64,000 nt of DNA from Bacteroidota bacterium (GCA_018267275.1 JAFDYV010000003.1:1-64000), one strand, 5' to 3'. Counted from the stretch's first letter, positions 51,506 to 60,832 are shown. The notes: generated by a model from the letters alone, not told the origin. Numbers and translations are program-made.

Positions 51506-52081
51506 ATGGGTTTACAAGTTTACCGTGCTCGAGAACAGGAATTAATTGATGGATGCAAGCGCCAAAATCGCCACGCCCAACGTGATTTATATCGTTTGTA
51601 CTCGGGTAAGATGTATGCATTGTGCTGCCGCTATGTAAAAGACAAAATGGAAGCCGAAGACGTATTGGTAATGTCGTTTACTAAAATCTTCGAGCGCATT
51701 GAACAATTTAAGGCCGATGGCAGCTTCGAGGGATGGATCAGGCGCATCATGGTGAATGAATCACTCGGCTATCTGCGAAAGCAAAAGTACATGTACTTGG
51801 AAACAGACATCGACACCGCTGACCGGGAATTGAACTATGAACATTTGGATGCCCACTTGGCAGTAGACGACTTAATGAAGCTGATTGAATCGTTGCCTAC
51901 AGGTTATCGGGTAGTCTTCAACCTCTATGCGATTGACGGTTACTCGCACCAAGAGATTGCTGAGCAGTTGGGCATTAGCGAGAATACATCTAAGTCGCAG
52001 TTGAGCCGCGCTCGGGCTTTGCTGCAGAAAAAACTATTGGAACTAGAAGGCGAACAGAAAAAAATCATGAGCCATGAATAA
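51506..52081 (+). CDS. ECF-type RNA polymerase sigma factor
   Basis: A 191-residue sigma-70 ECF protein. Region 2 spans about 15-85 (RDLYRLYSGKMYALCCRYVK; AEDVLVMSFTKIFERIEQFK), and region 4 is at about 130-180 (GYSHQEIAEQLGISENTSKS, QLSRARALLQ). It reads as a cytoplasmic sigma held by a membrane anti-sigma. The stop overlaps the next gene by 8 bases, so the anti-sigma candidate is coupled. Confidence 0.93.
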   Translation: MGLQVYRAREQELIDGCKRQNRHAQRDLYRLYSGKMYALCCRYVKDKMEAEDVLVMSFTKIFERIEQFKADGSFEGWIRRIMVNESLGYLRKQKYMYLETDIDTADRELNYEHLDAHLAVDDLMKLIESLPTGYRVVFNLYAIDGYSHQEIAEQLGISENTSKSQLSRARALLQKKLLELEGEQKKIMSHE

Positions 52082-52751
52082 AATGGACGAGTTATTTAAG
52101 AATAAGCTAGAAAACCACTCCTTGCCGCCTTCGGCCGAGGCATGGGAAAAAGTAGAGCGCCAACTGGAAAAAAAAAGTAAACCAGTGATTTGGTGGCGTG
52201 CCGCTGCCGCAGTGCTGTTGGTAGGTGCGGTGGGGTGGTGGGCCTATACGTGGCAAACCAGCAATACTGTTAGCCAAACGGTTGCAACTATGGACAACCC
52301 TCCAGCGCAATCTCCAGCCGCCATTGCAAAACCACCAATTGACCCAAGCCCATCTACTACCGCACCAGCGCAGCTGCCTCCAAAAAAGATCGCGAAGCCC
52401 GTTTTGGCAAAATCGTCTACCACTAAGTCGTCAGCAAATCAACAAGCAACGTTGGCCATCACAAAAGGCGAAACAAATTCAATGGAAGTGCCAGTCGCTG
52501 CTCAAATTGTTTTGCCATCAGAAGCGACCCCTGCCGTTGCTGCACAGCCGCAAAAACCAATTGTGTTGGAGTTTACCCTACAGCCCATTGCTACCGAAGC
52601 CGTGGCGACAGCACGTGCAGAAAAGCGGAGTATTAAGAGTGTATTAGTTGATTTAAAAAATGGTGAAAGCAACCTCAACTTCCAAACCTTGAAAGAGAAC
52701 TTGTTTGCCTTCAATCATAAAAAACAAAAGCCCATTGAAACACAAGAGTAA
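52074..52751 (+). CDS. Putative anti-sigma factor with one membrane segment
   Basis: A 225-residue protein that starts at 52074 (or 52083). The N-terminal ~35 residues (MDELFKNKLENHSLPPSAEA) resemble the cytosolic sigma-binding region of Bacteroidota anti-sigma proteins. A membrane segment follows (WWRAAAAVLLVGAVGWWAYT), and then a Pro/Ala/Thr-rich periplasmic part. The overlap with the sigma gene and the order sigma, membrane protein, outer-membrane protein support the anti-sigma role; there is no direct motif proof. Confidence 0.65.
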   Translation: MNKMDELFKNKLENHSLPPSAEAWEKVERQLEKKSKPVIWWRAAAAVLLVGAVGWWAYTWQTSNTVSQTVATMDNPPAQSPAAIAKPPIDPSPSTTAPAQLPPKKIAKPVLAKSSTTKSSANQQATLAITKGETNSMEVPVAAQIVLPSEATPAVAAQPQKPIVLEFTLQPIATEAVATARAEKRSIKSVLVDLKNGESNLNFQTLKENLFAFNHKKQKPIETQE

Positions 52752-52781
52752 AACCGAATTAAGAATTAAGATCTTACACAT

Positions 52782-53795
52782 ATGAAAACAAGAATATTAT
52801 TCCTTACAGCAATTATTACTTTCCATTACTCAATAGCCCAAAAAAAGGCCGACACGGTTGTTATTAAAGTGGGCGATGCAAGCAAAGTCATTTTTGCCAT
52901 TCACGATAAAAAAGATTTAGAAACGTTAAAGCACTATAACTTTCAATCGCTGATGGACGATATGATTCAGAAACTCGATAAACGCGACTCAAGCCAGTTA
53001 GAGAAACCTGCCTCTGCATATTTGAAAGATACTGTTCCGGCCAGCGAAAGCGCACCCACCGTAACCGAAAATCGGGTTGACGAAAAATCAGAGTCCGAGG
53101 ACAAAGAATCTTACTCAAGCTACCAAACTTACAAACGCAAATGGCACCGCAGGAAAACCTTCAGCACATTTTCGATGGACTTGGGAACGAATAATTACTT
53201 GGAAAACGGAAAATTCCCTGACCAAAACAATAGCCTTTACAGCGTTCGTCCGTGGGGCAGTTGGTACGTGGCACTAAATTCAATCCAACGCACACGATTG
53301 GCAAATAAGTTTTTCTTGGAGTGGGGCGGTGGTTTTAGCTGGTATAATTTTAAGTTCCAGAACGACCGCGTGCAGATGACCAAAAACGACAGTGAGGTGA
53401 ACTTCGCTTTAGATACGCGAGATGTCTCTTACGATAAAAGTAAGTTGACAGTTGCATACGTACAAGCCTCGTTGGTACCCGTCATCGATTTTGGTGGAGG
53501 CGGTCGTAAGCCGGGATTTTTCAACGGCCGTTCAAGCTCAGGATTTCGGTTTGGCGCAGGTCCTTATGTTGGTTACCGAATCGACAGCTATACCAAACAA
53601 AAATTTGAGCAAAATGGCGACACCAAAAAAGAGCATCGTCATGACTCATATTATATCAACAACCTACGCTACGGCTTGCGTGTGCAACTTGGCTTTAAGG
53701 GTGCAGACTTCTTCTTTAACTATGACATGAACGAACTGTTTGCAGAAAATAAGGGCCCTAAATTGAACGCATTCAGCTTTGGTGTTTCATTCTAA
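52782..53795 (+). CDS. Outer-membrane beta-barrel-like protein in the sigma operon
   Basis: A 337-residue protein with a signal peptide (MKTRILFLTAIITFHYSIAQ), a charged linker region (~50-125), and a barrel-like C-terminal half with alternating aromatic strands (WYVALNSIQRTRLANKFFLE; FRFGAGPYVGYRIDSY; FFFNYDMNELF). It ends in Phe as many outer-membrane barrels do. It is probably the output or sensor partner of the upstream sigma/anti-sigma pair. A strong terminator follows. Confidence 0.7.
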   Translation: MKTRILFLTAIITFHYSIAQKKADTVVIKVGDASKVIFAIHDKKDLETLKHYNFQSLMDDMIQKLDKRDSSQLEKPASAYLKDTVPASESAPTVTENRVDEKSESEDKESYSSYQTYKRKWHRRKTFSTFSMDLGTNNYLENGKFPDQNNSLYSVRPWGSWYVALNSIQRTRLANKFFLEWGGGFSWYNFKFQNDRVQMTKNDSEVNFALDTRDVSYDKSKLTVAYVQASLVPVIDFGGGGRKPGFFNGRSSSGFRFGAGPYVGYRIDSYTKQKFEQNGDTKKEHRHDSYYINNLRYGLRVQLGFKGADFFFNYDMNELFAENKGPKLNAFSFGVSF

Positions 53796-53841
53796 GCGTG
53801 CTCATTCTATTGACTTATTGGTAAATCATCATCAGGCTTGC

Positions 53842-53902
53842 AAAGCCCTTCCGACCCAATCCATGAAATATGGTGGGACTATCGGAAGGGCTTTTGTTTT
53901 TT
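53842..53902 (+). terminator. Terminator of the ECF sigma operon
   Basis: A perfect 13-base inverted repeat AAAGCCCTTCCGA / TCGGAAGGGCTTT (53842-53854 and 53882-53894) with a 27-base loop, followed by TTGTTTTTTG. The stem is long enough to be strong despite the loop. Confidence 0.85.
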
Positions 53903-53951
53903 GAAAGTCCATGGTTTTGTTCGATACCAAGGATTTTGCCAACTTTACTCA

Positions 53952-54626
53952 ATGAAAAAATTCTATGTCATCATACTGACTGTAACTTTGATGGTCAGTT
54001 GCCAACCCAAAGAAACCCAGCAAAGTGCGTCTATCTTCAATGGAAAAGACTTAAGTGGTTGGCGATTTTTCAAAGGAAGGGAAAACAATAGTTGGGAAGT
54101 AGTGGATGGCGTAATGCACTGCAAGCCATTTGATGGAAACGAAAAACGTGCCGACCTTATCACCGAAAATCAATACGAAAACTTCGAGTTGAGTTGGGAA
54201 TGGAAACTTCCCGCCCAAGGAAACAGCGGAGTGATGTTTCGGGTGACAGAAGAATTTGACGAGCCCTACTACAGCGGCCCCGAATACCAGATGTTAGATG
54301 ACATCGGCTACCCGGGGAAAATCGAAGAATGGCAACAGACCGCCTCTAACTATGGAATGCACGTAGCGGAAGGCGCACAACCAAAACCTATTGGCGAATG
54401 GAATGAATCGAAATTGGTAGTAAATGGCAATCATGTCGAGCACTGGCTAAACGGAAAAAAAGTTGTGGAGTATGAACTCGGCTCTGATGATTGGAAAGAC
54501 CGCAAGGCCAAAAGCAAATGGAACGAAGCGGTAGGATATGGAGCTGCGAAGAAAGGCCACATTGCCATACAAGACCATGGAAGTGAGGTGTGGGTGAGGA
54601 ACATCAGTATTTCAGAGATTCGTTAA
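53952..54626 (+). CDS. DUF1080 (3-keto-disaccharide hydrolase-like) lipoprotein
   Basis: A 224-residue lipoprotein from the ATG at 53952 (signal MKKFYVIILTVTLMVSCQ, lipobox VSC). The DUF1080 domain shows in FNGKDLSGWRFFKGREN and WEVVDGVMHCKPFDGN; then FELSWEWKLPAQGNSGVMFR, GPEYQMLDDI and HVEHWLNGKKVVEYELGS follow. This concanavalin-like fold is common in Bacteroidota and Planctomycetota glycan degraders; some members hydrolyse 3-keto-glycosides. No carbohydrate cluster is beside it. Confidence 0.88.
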   Translation: MKKFYVIILTVTLMVSCQPKETQQSASIFNGKDLSGWRFFKGRENNSWEVVDGVMHCKPFDGNEKRADLITENQYENFELSWEWKLPAQGNSGVMFRVTEEFDEPYYSGPEYQMLDDIGYPGKIEEWQQTASNYGMHVAEGAQPKPIGEWNESKLVVNGNHVEHWLNGKKVVEYELGSDDWKDRKAKSKWNEAVGYGAAKKGHIAIQDHGSEVWVRNISISEIR

Positions 54627-54652
54627 TGACAGAAGATTTTTTTTGTAAGCCG

Positions 54653-54730
54653 CAAGCTACGAGCTGCAAGTTACGAGTTGTTTGTGCGAACATCATGGCC
54701 CGTAGCCTGTGGCATGGGGTCTGTAGCTTT
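54653..54730. repeat. Two heptamer-phased repeats before asparagine synthetase
   Basis: Units GCAAGCT, ACGAGCT, GCAAGTT, ACGAGTT fill 54653-54680 (pattern RCRAGYT, also a 14-base tandem). A second set GTAGCCT, GTGGCAT, GGGGTCT, GTAGCTT fills 54703-54730 (pattern GTRGCNT). The two registers differ by one base. They lie between the DUF1080 and asnB genes. Confidence 0.78.
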
Positions 54731-54743
54731 TGCTCTTAGTAAC

Positions 54744-56648
54744 ATGTGTGGCATAACTGGAATCTTTGCTTTCAATCTCGTTGGGAAATTCAATCTCATC
54801 AACATCACGGCAGCTACGCAAGCCTTAGAAAAACGCGGCCCCGACCATCAGGCTGTTTATCATGACGATTTTGTTGGACTCGGACATCGTAGGCTCTCAA
54901 TTATTGATACACGAGCAGTGGCCCATCAACCGATGTGGGATGAAACCAAGCGTTACACAATTATTTTCAATGGTGAGATTTTCAACTTTCAGGAGCTGAG
55001 AAAGAAACTGGAAAACAAAGGCATCACTTTTTTCTCAAATTCCGATACGGAGGTTCTGCTCAAACTTTACATCCAAGAAAAAGAAAATTGCCTCCACCAG
55101 CTCAATGGATTTTTTACCTTTTGTATTTACGACAAGCAAGAGCAATCGTTCTTTATCGCCCGCGACCGGTTTGGAGTAAAACCCCTACTCTATTTGATGG
55201 ACGAAGACAAATTTCTTTTCGCCTCCGAAATGAAATCCATCTTGGCCTACGGCATTGAAAAAGAACTCGACTTTACATCGCTGCATACCTATCTTCAACT
55301 CAACTACATTCCAGCGCCACGAACGATTTTCAAAAACGTCAAAAAACTATTGCCAGGACACTATTTGAAAGTCCACAGACGACAGTCCACAGTTAGTCAA
55401 TACTACTTAATAGCTGTTGATGATGAACAATCGACTATGGATTACTCTACTGCACAAGAGAAATTTATAGACTTATTGGAAGCCTCTGTTCAACGCAGAT
55501 TGATTGCAGATGTGCCGTTGGGAACATTTTTAAGTGGTGGAATTGATTCATCGGTGGTAACAGGCTTAGCAGCAAAGCACAAACCCAATCTCCACACGTT
55601 CTCGATTGGGTTTACGGATGAAAAGTTTTTTGACGAAACAAGCTATGCCAATCTAGTAGCAAAGAAATTTAAAACAGAGCACACCGTTTTCTCCCTTAGC
55701 AATCAGGATTTGTTTGAGCATGTCCATTCCATTTTAGATTACATCGATGAACCTTTTGCTGATTCATCGGCTATCAATGTTTATATCCTCAGTAAAGAAA
55801 CACGCAAGCATGCCACCGTTGCCCTTTCGGGCGATGGTGCCGATGAGTTACTAGCAGGTTACAACAAGCACGCAGCCTTCTATCGACTCATTCACCCCGG
55901 ATTCGCGGAAACGCTGACAGCAGCTTTGTTACCATTGTGGAATTCTTTGCCGCAATCGCGAAATAATTTTGTTGGCAACAAAGCGAGGCAACTAAGGCGA
56001 TTTGCGGAAGGCATGAAGTTGACATCGAAAGAACGGTATTGGCAATGGGCTGGCTATGCAAAAAGTGAAGAAACTTATAGGTTGTTTTCAGAAAAAAGTA
56101 AATCTGCTCTCGACCAAGCGGAATACAACACATTCAAAAGCGAGTTATTAAAAACCATTCCTGATAAAGAAAGCATTCGCGATATTTTGTTCACGGATAT
56201 GCAGCTGGTGCTACCCAACGACATGCTCACCAAAGTAGATTGGATGAGCATGGCCAATGGTTTGGAAGTGCGAACGCCATTTCTGGATTTCGAATTGGTT
56301 AACTTTGCCTTTTCGTTGCCTGATGATCATAAAATCAATTCATCGATGCGCAAGCGAGTGGTGCAAGATGCATTTAGAAATTTGCTCCCGCCAGAATTAT
56401 ACAAACGACCCAAGAAAGGATTTGAAGTGCCCATGCTCAAATGGCTTCGCCAAGAAATGAAATCGCTTATTCAAGATGATTTGCTTTCTGAAAAGACAAT
56501 CAATGAACAAGGTGTTTTCAACTATGGCGAAATAAAAAAGTTAAAAGAACAACTCTTTTCCAATAATCCAGGCGATGTGCATGCCAGAATATGGGCATTA
56601 TTGGTTTTTCAATGGTGGTGGAAAAAATACGGAGCCAAAAAATCTTAG
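54744..56648 (+). CDS. asnB: Asparagine synthase (glutamine-hydrolysing)
   Basis: A 634-residue enzyme from the ATG at 54744, chosen because it gives the required Cys2 (MCGITGIFAF). Glutaminase half: RGPDHQAVYHDDFVGLGHRR and FNGEIFNFQELR. Synthetase half: FLSGGIDSSVVTGLAAKHKP (PP-loop) and LSGDGADELLAGYNKH; GLEVRTPFLDFELVNFAF follows. It converts aspartate and glutamine to asparagine, or amidates other acids in cell-surface polymer loci. The longer frame from 54678 is not used. Its stop overlaps the stop of the opposite gene (shared TTAG). Confidence 0.95.
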   Translation: MCGITGIFAFNLVGKFNLINITAATQALEKRGPDHQAVYHDDFVGLGHRRLSIIDTRAVAHQPMWDETKRYTIIFNGEIFNFQELRKKLENKGITFFSNSDTEVLLKLYIQEKENCLHQLNGFFTFCIYDKQEQSFFIARDRFGVKPLLYLMDEDKFLFASEMKSILAYGIEKELDFTSLHTYLQLNYIPAPRTIFKNVKKLLPGHYLKVHRRQSTVSQYYLIAVDDEQSTMDYSTAQEKFIDLLEASVQRRLIADVPLGTFLSGGIDSSVVTGLAAKHKPNLHTFSIGFTDEKFFDETSYANLVAKKFKTEHTVFSLSNQDLFEHVHSILDYIDEPFADSSAINVYILSKETRKHATVALSGDGADELLAGYNKHAAFYRLIHPGFAETLTAALLPLWNSLPQSRNNFVGNKARQLRRFAEGMKLTSKERYWQWAGYAKSEETYRLFSEKSKSALDQAEYNTFKSELLKTIPDKESIRDILFTDMQLVLPNDMLTKVDWMSMANGLEVRTPFLDFELVNFAFSLPDDHKINSSMRKRVVQDAFRNLLPPELYKRPKKGFEVPMLKWLRQEMKSLIQDDLLSEKTINEQGVFNYGEIKKLKEQLFSNNPGDVHARIWALLVFQWWWKKYGAKKS

Positions 56649-57226
56649 AAACGAAACGAAGCGACCGCCATCAACGACAGTGTTACATCTTCCGTTTTGT
56701 CAACACTCAAATATTTCAGCTCGGCCCCCAGCCGTAGCCGTGGCGAAATGGGGCGCAAATAGGATGCCGATAGTTGAAAATTAGAGAGGGATACTTGGTT
56801 GCTGTCGATCGCTCCACCAATGCCTTCAATACGAGAGAGCAACATGGCAGCCCCGGTGCCGGTAGATAAATAGAAGTTATCGATTATACGCAAGCGAATA
56901 TGAAGCATGATGGGAACGATGTTGAGTGTGGCTCTTCCCGTCACTTGTGCGTTTACCGGAGAAGTTCTTTCTACTTCATAAAACGTGTAGTAACCGGATT
57001 CTACCCCAAGCGCAAGCCGATGTTCTGGCTCCCATAATATTTTGAACGAAAGACCAAGGTGGTCTTCTACTGCCAAGTTTGTCCCAATTTTTAGTGTATT
57101 GATGTAATGTGTCCACCCTAAGCCTCCCGTAACAGAAAAACGATACCTTTTTTCCGATTTCTTTTCTTGCGCCCAGCAACAACTAGCTAAACCAGCCATT
57201 AAAAGAATCAGGGAAAGTCTTTTCAT
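56645..57226 (-). CDS. Small outer-membrane beta-barrel protein
   Basis: A 193-residue protein from the ATG at 57226 (signal MKRLSLILLMAGLASCCWAQ). The mature part has the alternating aromatic pattern of an eight-strand barrel: RYRFSVTGGLGWTHYINTLK, HRLALGVESGYYTFYEVERT and FRF at the end. The closing strand ends in Phe. A surface or porin-like role is inferred. It lies one base after the GDPD lipoprotein gene, and with the 58505 gene forms one unit. Confidence 0.7.
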   Translation of the reverse strand: MKRLSLILLMAGLASCCWAQEKKSEKRYRFSVTGGLGWTHYINTLKIGTNLAVEDHLGLSFKILWEPEHRLALGVESGYYTFYEVERTSPVNAQVTGRATLNIVPIMLHIRLRIIDNFYLSTGTGAAMLLSRIEGIGGAIDSNQVSLSNFQLSASYLRPISPRLRLGAELKYLSVDKTEDVTLSLMAVASFRF

Positions 57227-57227
57227 C

Positions 57228-58508
57228 TTAGGGCTGGGTATAATAGTAGTAAGCAACAATGGAAGGATAGTTGGTCAGCAATCCATCAAATCGACCATCT
57301 CGAATGAAGGCTTCGATGTACGATGGCACATCAATGGTCCAACAATACACTTGGCGCCCTTCACCTTGCACCTGGGCTACCAAATCATTTTGTGTACCCA
57401 GTGTCCAGCGAGGCGCCCACGCCAGTGAATTCAGGTTACGAGCTTCTTCTGGGCTGATCTCACAAAGCGAAGGGATAGATGAAAAATTTGGAGTGGCTTT
57501 GAAATCATTCAATACATCGTCTGTTGGAATGCCGACTAACACCTCGAGTTTTCTGCCTTTTTGCTGCGCTCGCTTCAGCACTTTGTCCTGGATCGGAATC
57601 ACAAGATCCAATGCCTGCCGCCCCTCTTTCATATCTAACCAAACAAATTCCAAACGTGTACTATCCACAACGTAATTGAGCGCATCCTCCAATTTAGGAA
57701 TACGTTCTCCCCTGATAAGACGGACAAAGGTGTTCAATTGATCGTAAGTAAAATTTCCAATCGGTCCGTTAATAGGTCCTTTCACTGTTAGGCGAATATT
57801 GATATCCTCATCATGATATAGTACCGGTACCTTATCTCGCGTCAACCGAATGTCAATTTCAATCCCTGTGGAGCCATAGGTTTCGGTAAAAGAAATCATC
57901 TCAATGCTGTTTTCAGAAACAGGCAGTCGATCAGAGGTGCGCCCTCCGGCACGGTGTCCTACAATCTGAAAATCCCTTCCGGTAACGGACGCTGAAAAAG
58001 GTCGAACAAACCTCAACTCAAAGTTTTGCTGTGGGGCTTCGTTACCGAAACCAAATTTTCCTTTGATAGAAAATGACGGTGGGCGAAATCCGCGCAGCAA
58101 CGCCCGAGTGCCTTGCGTTTTCTCAATGACAAAATTAGCTGTGCCGTTGCCGTCACTTGTGGGCACCCGCCAAAACCCCTGTAGGTAGATAGACGAGTCT
58201 TTAAGACCACTGCGCAAAATGAGATAATTATCCCTAGCAAAAATGGTAAGCTGACGATAGCGCCACCTCAAAGCCACCACATCACCAAACCGCTCTTTAC
58301 CACTCACCACTTCATAAACGCCTTCCATCGGAACTTGTGCGACAAAAGGAACATTGACTGCACCCACGGGAAGGGGTGTTATTTTCGGAAGGATCGCAGT
58401 ATTCTCAACATTGCAAGAAATCAAACTCATGGTGACCACCGCAAGTGCCAAAAATGAAAGGGAAACCCTTGCACGAATTCGAGAGGCTGTGGCGTGTCGC
58501 ATCTTCAT
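57228..58508 (-). CDS. Glycerophosphodiester phosphodiesterase-family lipoprotein
   Basis: A 426-residue lipoprotein (VVTMSLISCNVEN, lipobox Cys32, after a long basic start). An extra N-terminal beta-rich domain (about 40-185) precedes a GDPD TIM barrel: QIVGHRAGGRTSDRLPVSEN with HR, then GIEIDIRLTRDKVPVLYHDE with the ExD pair and His. The usual GHRG is GHRAGG. It would hydrolyse glycerophosphodiesters in the periplasm or outside. It sits between two outer-membrane barrel genes with 1-4 base junctions. Confidence 0.83.
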   Translation of the reverse strand: MKMRHATASRIRARVSLSFLALAVVTMSLISCNVENTAILPKITPLPVGAVNVPFVAQVPMEGVYEVVSGKERFGDVVALRWRYRQLTIFARDNYLILRSGLKDSSIYLQGFWRVPTSDGNGTANFVIEKTQGTRALLRGFRPPSFSIKGKFGFGNEAPQQNFELRFVRPFSASVTGRDFQIVGHRAGGRTSDRLPVSENSIEMISFTETYGSTGIEIDIRLTRDKVPVLYHDEDINIRLTVKGPINGPIGNFTYDQLNTFVRLIRGERIPKLEDALNYVVDSTRLEFVWLDMKEGRQALDLVIPIQDKVLKRAQQKGRKLEVLVGIPTDDVLNDFKATPNFSSIPSLCEISPEEARNLNSLAWAPRWTLGTQNDLVAQVQGEGRQVYCWTIDVPSYIEAFIRDGRFDGLLTNYPSIVAYYYYTQP

Positions 58509-59215
58509 AGTATTAACCCGAAGTAAACTTCAGGCATATTGTAGAATCGATTGAAGGTAGAAAAAGCCGGCCACCCCATAAAATGATACTTGGCGTAAGT
58601 GTTTTTAAATCCGAGAATAAAGACATGATCTTTCCAAAGCCGTTGTTCCATGTAGAATGCGATCGTATAGCCATTAAAAAAATTTTTATCGCTCACCACT
58701 TCTGTAGTGCCTTGGCGCGAAGAAGTAGATGTCACGCCCGACAACTCGGCCTTGACCGTGAAAACAATATCATTAATTTTATAGCCAACTGATGCATTAG
58801 GATAATTTAGCCACGTGCTCACGCTGCTATCAAACCCGGAAAAATTAAGCGCACCGAACGCATAAGCGAGGTCAAAACCCAAGTTAAATGACATCCGATC
58901 AAACTGCTTGCCCCAACGCGGTCCGAGGGTGACTTGATTGGCAACCACCAGTGTTGACAGACGACCATCCAACGAAAAATTTTTCGGCAGACCAAAGACT
59001 GCGTGGTAGTGAAGCAATGGTGTTTGAACGGAACTTTCAAGCCAATCAAAAGGTAACTTTACTTGCGAAAGTGCTATCTCACTTTTAAAGTAACCAGTTG
59101 TTAACTTGTGCGGGTAGAAAATACTATTTGCAGCAATGTCAAATTCTTGCTGCGCAAAACCGCAACTACTCAGCAAAAACGCAAATATGGTTAGCTTTAC
59201 TTTTGGAACGAGCAT
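58505..59215 (-). CDS. Outer-membrane protein of unknown function
   Basis: A 236-residue protein from the ATG at 59215 (signal LTIFAFLLSSCGFAQ). The rest is a barrel-like alternation of aromatic and polar residues (WGKQFDRMSFNLGFDLAYAF; GYTIAFYMEQRLWKDHVFIL) ending in YFGLIL. It overlaps the GDPD gene by 4 bases. The role is likely transport or envelope structure. Confidence 0.65.
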   Translation of the reverse strand: MLVPKVKLTIFAFLLSSCGFAQQEFDIAANSIFYPHKLTTGYFKSEIALSQVKLPFDWLESSVQTPLLHYHAVFGLPKNFSLDGRLSTLVVANQVTLGPRWGKQFDRMSFNLGFDLAYAFGALNFSGFDSSVSTWLNYPNASVGYKINDIVFTVKAELSGVTSTSSRQGTTEVVSDKNFFNGYTIAFYMEQRLWKDHVFILGFKNTYAKYHFMGWPAFSTFNRFYNMPEVYFGLIL

Positions 59216-59256
59216 TGCTAGGTAATATTGGTTAAAAATAGCGATTCGCAGTAACC

Positions 59257-60177
59257 ATGGCAAAAAGAGTTAAAAACTTTTTTCTTTTAAGCATTCTAAT
59301 TACACCCTTCCTAGGGTATGGGCAGTTATCCAAAACCATTGCATTTGTTAGCGACACACAAGAGCCCATGTGGATCGAAGATGTGTTTCTAAAATCCAAC
59401 CAAAATACCAAAGCAACAGAATTGATTTTTAAGTCAATTGTAGATGTAAAACCTGTTTCGATTTATGTTTTGGGAGATGTGGTATCATTGGGTCACAAGG
59501 AAAAAAAATGGAGAAAAATAGATGCGTATCTGGAGCACTGTCGCAAAAACGGAATTGAAGTGAATGCGCTATTGGGCAACCACGATGTAATGACCAAGGC
59601 AAAAAAAGGCGAACAAACTTTCCAAAAAAGATTCCCCAATCACAATCGACTGGGTTATCTGTCGGTCACCGATTCTATTGCAATTGTGCTGTTGAACTCA
59701 AATTTCAAAAAACTAACTAGCCAGGAAATCATTACCCAACAAAAATGGTTAGAAAAAACACTCTCAGAGATCGACAACAACGTGGCTATTCAAGCAGCCA
59801 TCGTGTCTTGCCACCACGCCCCTTTTACCAACAGCACAATTGTCGGTTCATCCAAAGCAGTTCAAGGCCAGTTCGTTCCACTGTACCTAAAGTCAAAAAA
59901 AAGCATTTTGTTCATCACCGGGCACTCACATAATTTCGAACATTTTAAAAAACAAGGAAAAGACTTTTTAGTGATAGGCGGAGGCGGAGGTATTCACCAG
60001 CCCACGCGCCCCTCCACTGCAGAGTTAGACGATTGGGCAAAAAAATATAAACCAATGTTTCATTATTTGCTGATGGACCGTGTAGGCAAAAACATATCAC
60101 TTCGATCGTATTTTCTTTCAGATGACTTCAAAAAATTCGAAACGGGTTATTCTATTGAACTTAGTGTGCCCCAGTAG
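59257..60177 (+). CDS. Secreted calcineurin-like metallophosphoesterase
   Basis: A 306-residue protein with a signal peptide (FFLLSILITPFLGYGQ). Metallophosphoesterase motifs in order: VSDTQEP (usually DxH, here DTQ), VLGDVVS, LLGNHDVM, SCHHAPF and ITGHSHNFEHFKK. The first metal ligand set thus lacks its usual His. Such enzymes cleave phosphoesters; the substrate is unknown. It is 12 bases before the START-domain gene. Confidence 0.85.
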   Translation: MAKRVKNFFLLSILITPFLGYGQLSKTIAFVSDTQEPMWIEDVFLKSNQNTKATELIFKSIVDVKPVSIYVLGDVVSLGHKEKKWRKIDAYLEHCRKNGIEVNALLGNHDVMTKAKKGEQTFQKRFPNHNRLGYLSVTDSIAIVLLNSNFKKLTSQEIITQQKWLEKTLSEIDNNVAIQAAIVSCHHAPFTNSTIVGSSKAVQGQFVPLYLKSKKSILFITGHSHNFEHFKKQGKDFLVIGGGGGIHQPTRPSTAELDDWAKKYKPMFHYLLMDRVGKNISLRSYFLSDDFKKFETGYSIELSVPQ

Positions 60178-60189
60178 CGTTTAAAGCGG

Positions 60190-60819
60190 ATGCGATACCT
60201 CATTTTCTTCTCGTTGCTCCTTTATTGGGACAGTACCGCTCAAGGCAATTGTAAATTACAATCACAAAAAGACAGCATCAAAGTGTATACATGTCCCGTA
60301 AAAGAGTCGAAATACAAAGCGATTAAAGTCGAGTTCTTGCTCAACGCGACCTACACCCAAACCGTAGCGATGTTGTTAGATATCGACAATCTTCACCGTT
60401 GGCAGTACAAAACAGTTAGCGCCAAGCTCCTAAAAAAAATAAGCGATAATGAAATCATATACCACACCGAGGTGCAAACGCCATCGGTCACCAACAACCG
60501 CGATTTTGTAATCGACTTATCCATTCATCAAGACCCAAACTCGAAGGAACTTGAGATAAAAGCCATCAGTAAACCAAATTACATTCCCGTAAAGAAAAAA
60601 GTGGTGCGTGTACCTTTTTCAGAAGCCATTTGGCATGTGAAATCAGTGTCGCCCGGTAAATTATCTGTTGTGTACGAAATCAAAATTGATTTTGGCGGTG
60701 AAGTACCCGCGTGGGTTGTAAACATGGTAGCACCGTTGGCCCCTGCCGAAACCTTTAAGGCCATGCGAGCGGAAATCGGGAAATACAAAAATTCTAAAAT
60801 CGGATTTATTGTAGACTGA
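60190..60819 (+). CDS. Secreted START-domain protein
   Basis: A 209-residue protein with a signal peptide (MRYLIFFSLLLYWDSTAQ) and a START/SRPBCC lipid-binding fold: YTQTVAMLLDIDNLHRWQYK, then TEVQTPSVTNNRDFVIDLSI, and a helix at the end (APAETFKAMRAEIGKYKNS). It may bind a lipid or other hydrophobic ligand in the periplasm. It is cotranscribed with the phosphoesterase gene. Confidence 0.75.
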   Translation: MRYLIFFSLLLYWDSTAQGNCKLQSQKDSIKVYTCPVKESKYKAIKVEFLLNATYTQTVAMLLDIDNLHRWQYKTVSAKLLKKISDNEIIYHTEVQTPSVTNNRDFVIDLSIHQDPNSKELEIKAISKPNYIPVKKKVVRVPFSEAIWHVKSVSPGKLSVVYEIKIDFGGEVPAWVVNMVAPLAPAETFKAMRAEIGKYKNSKIGFIVD

Positions 60820-60832
60820 TTGACACTACACT

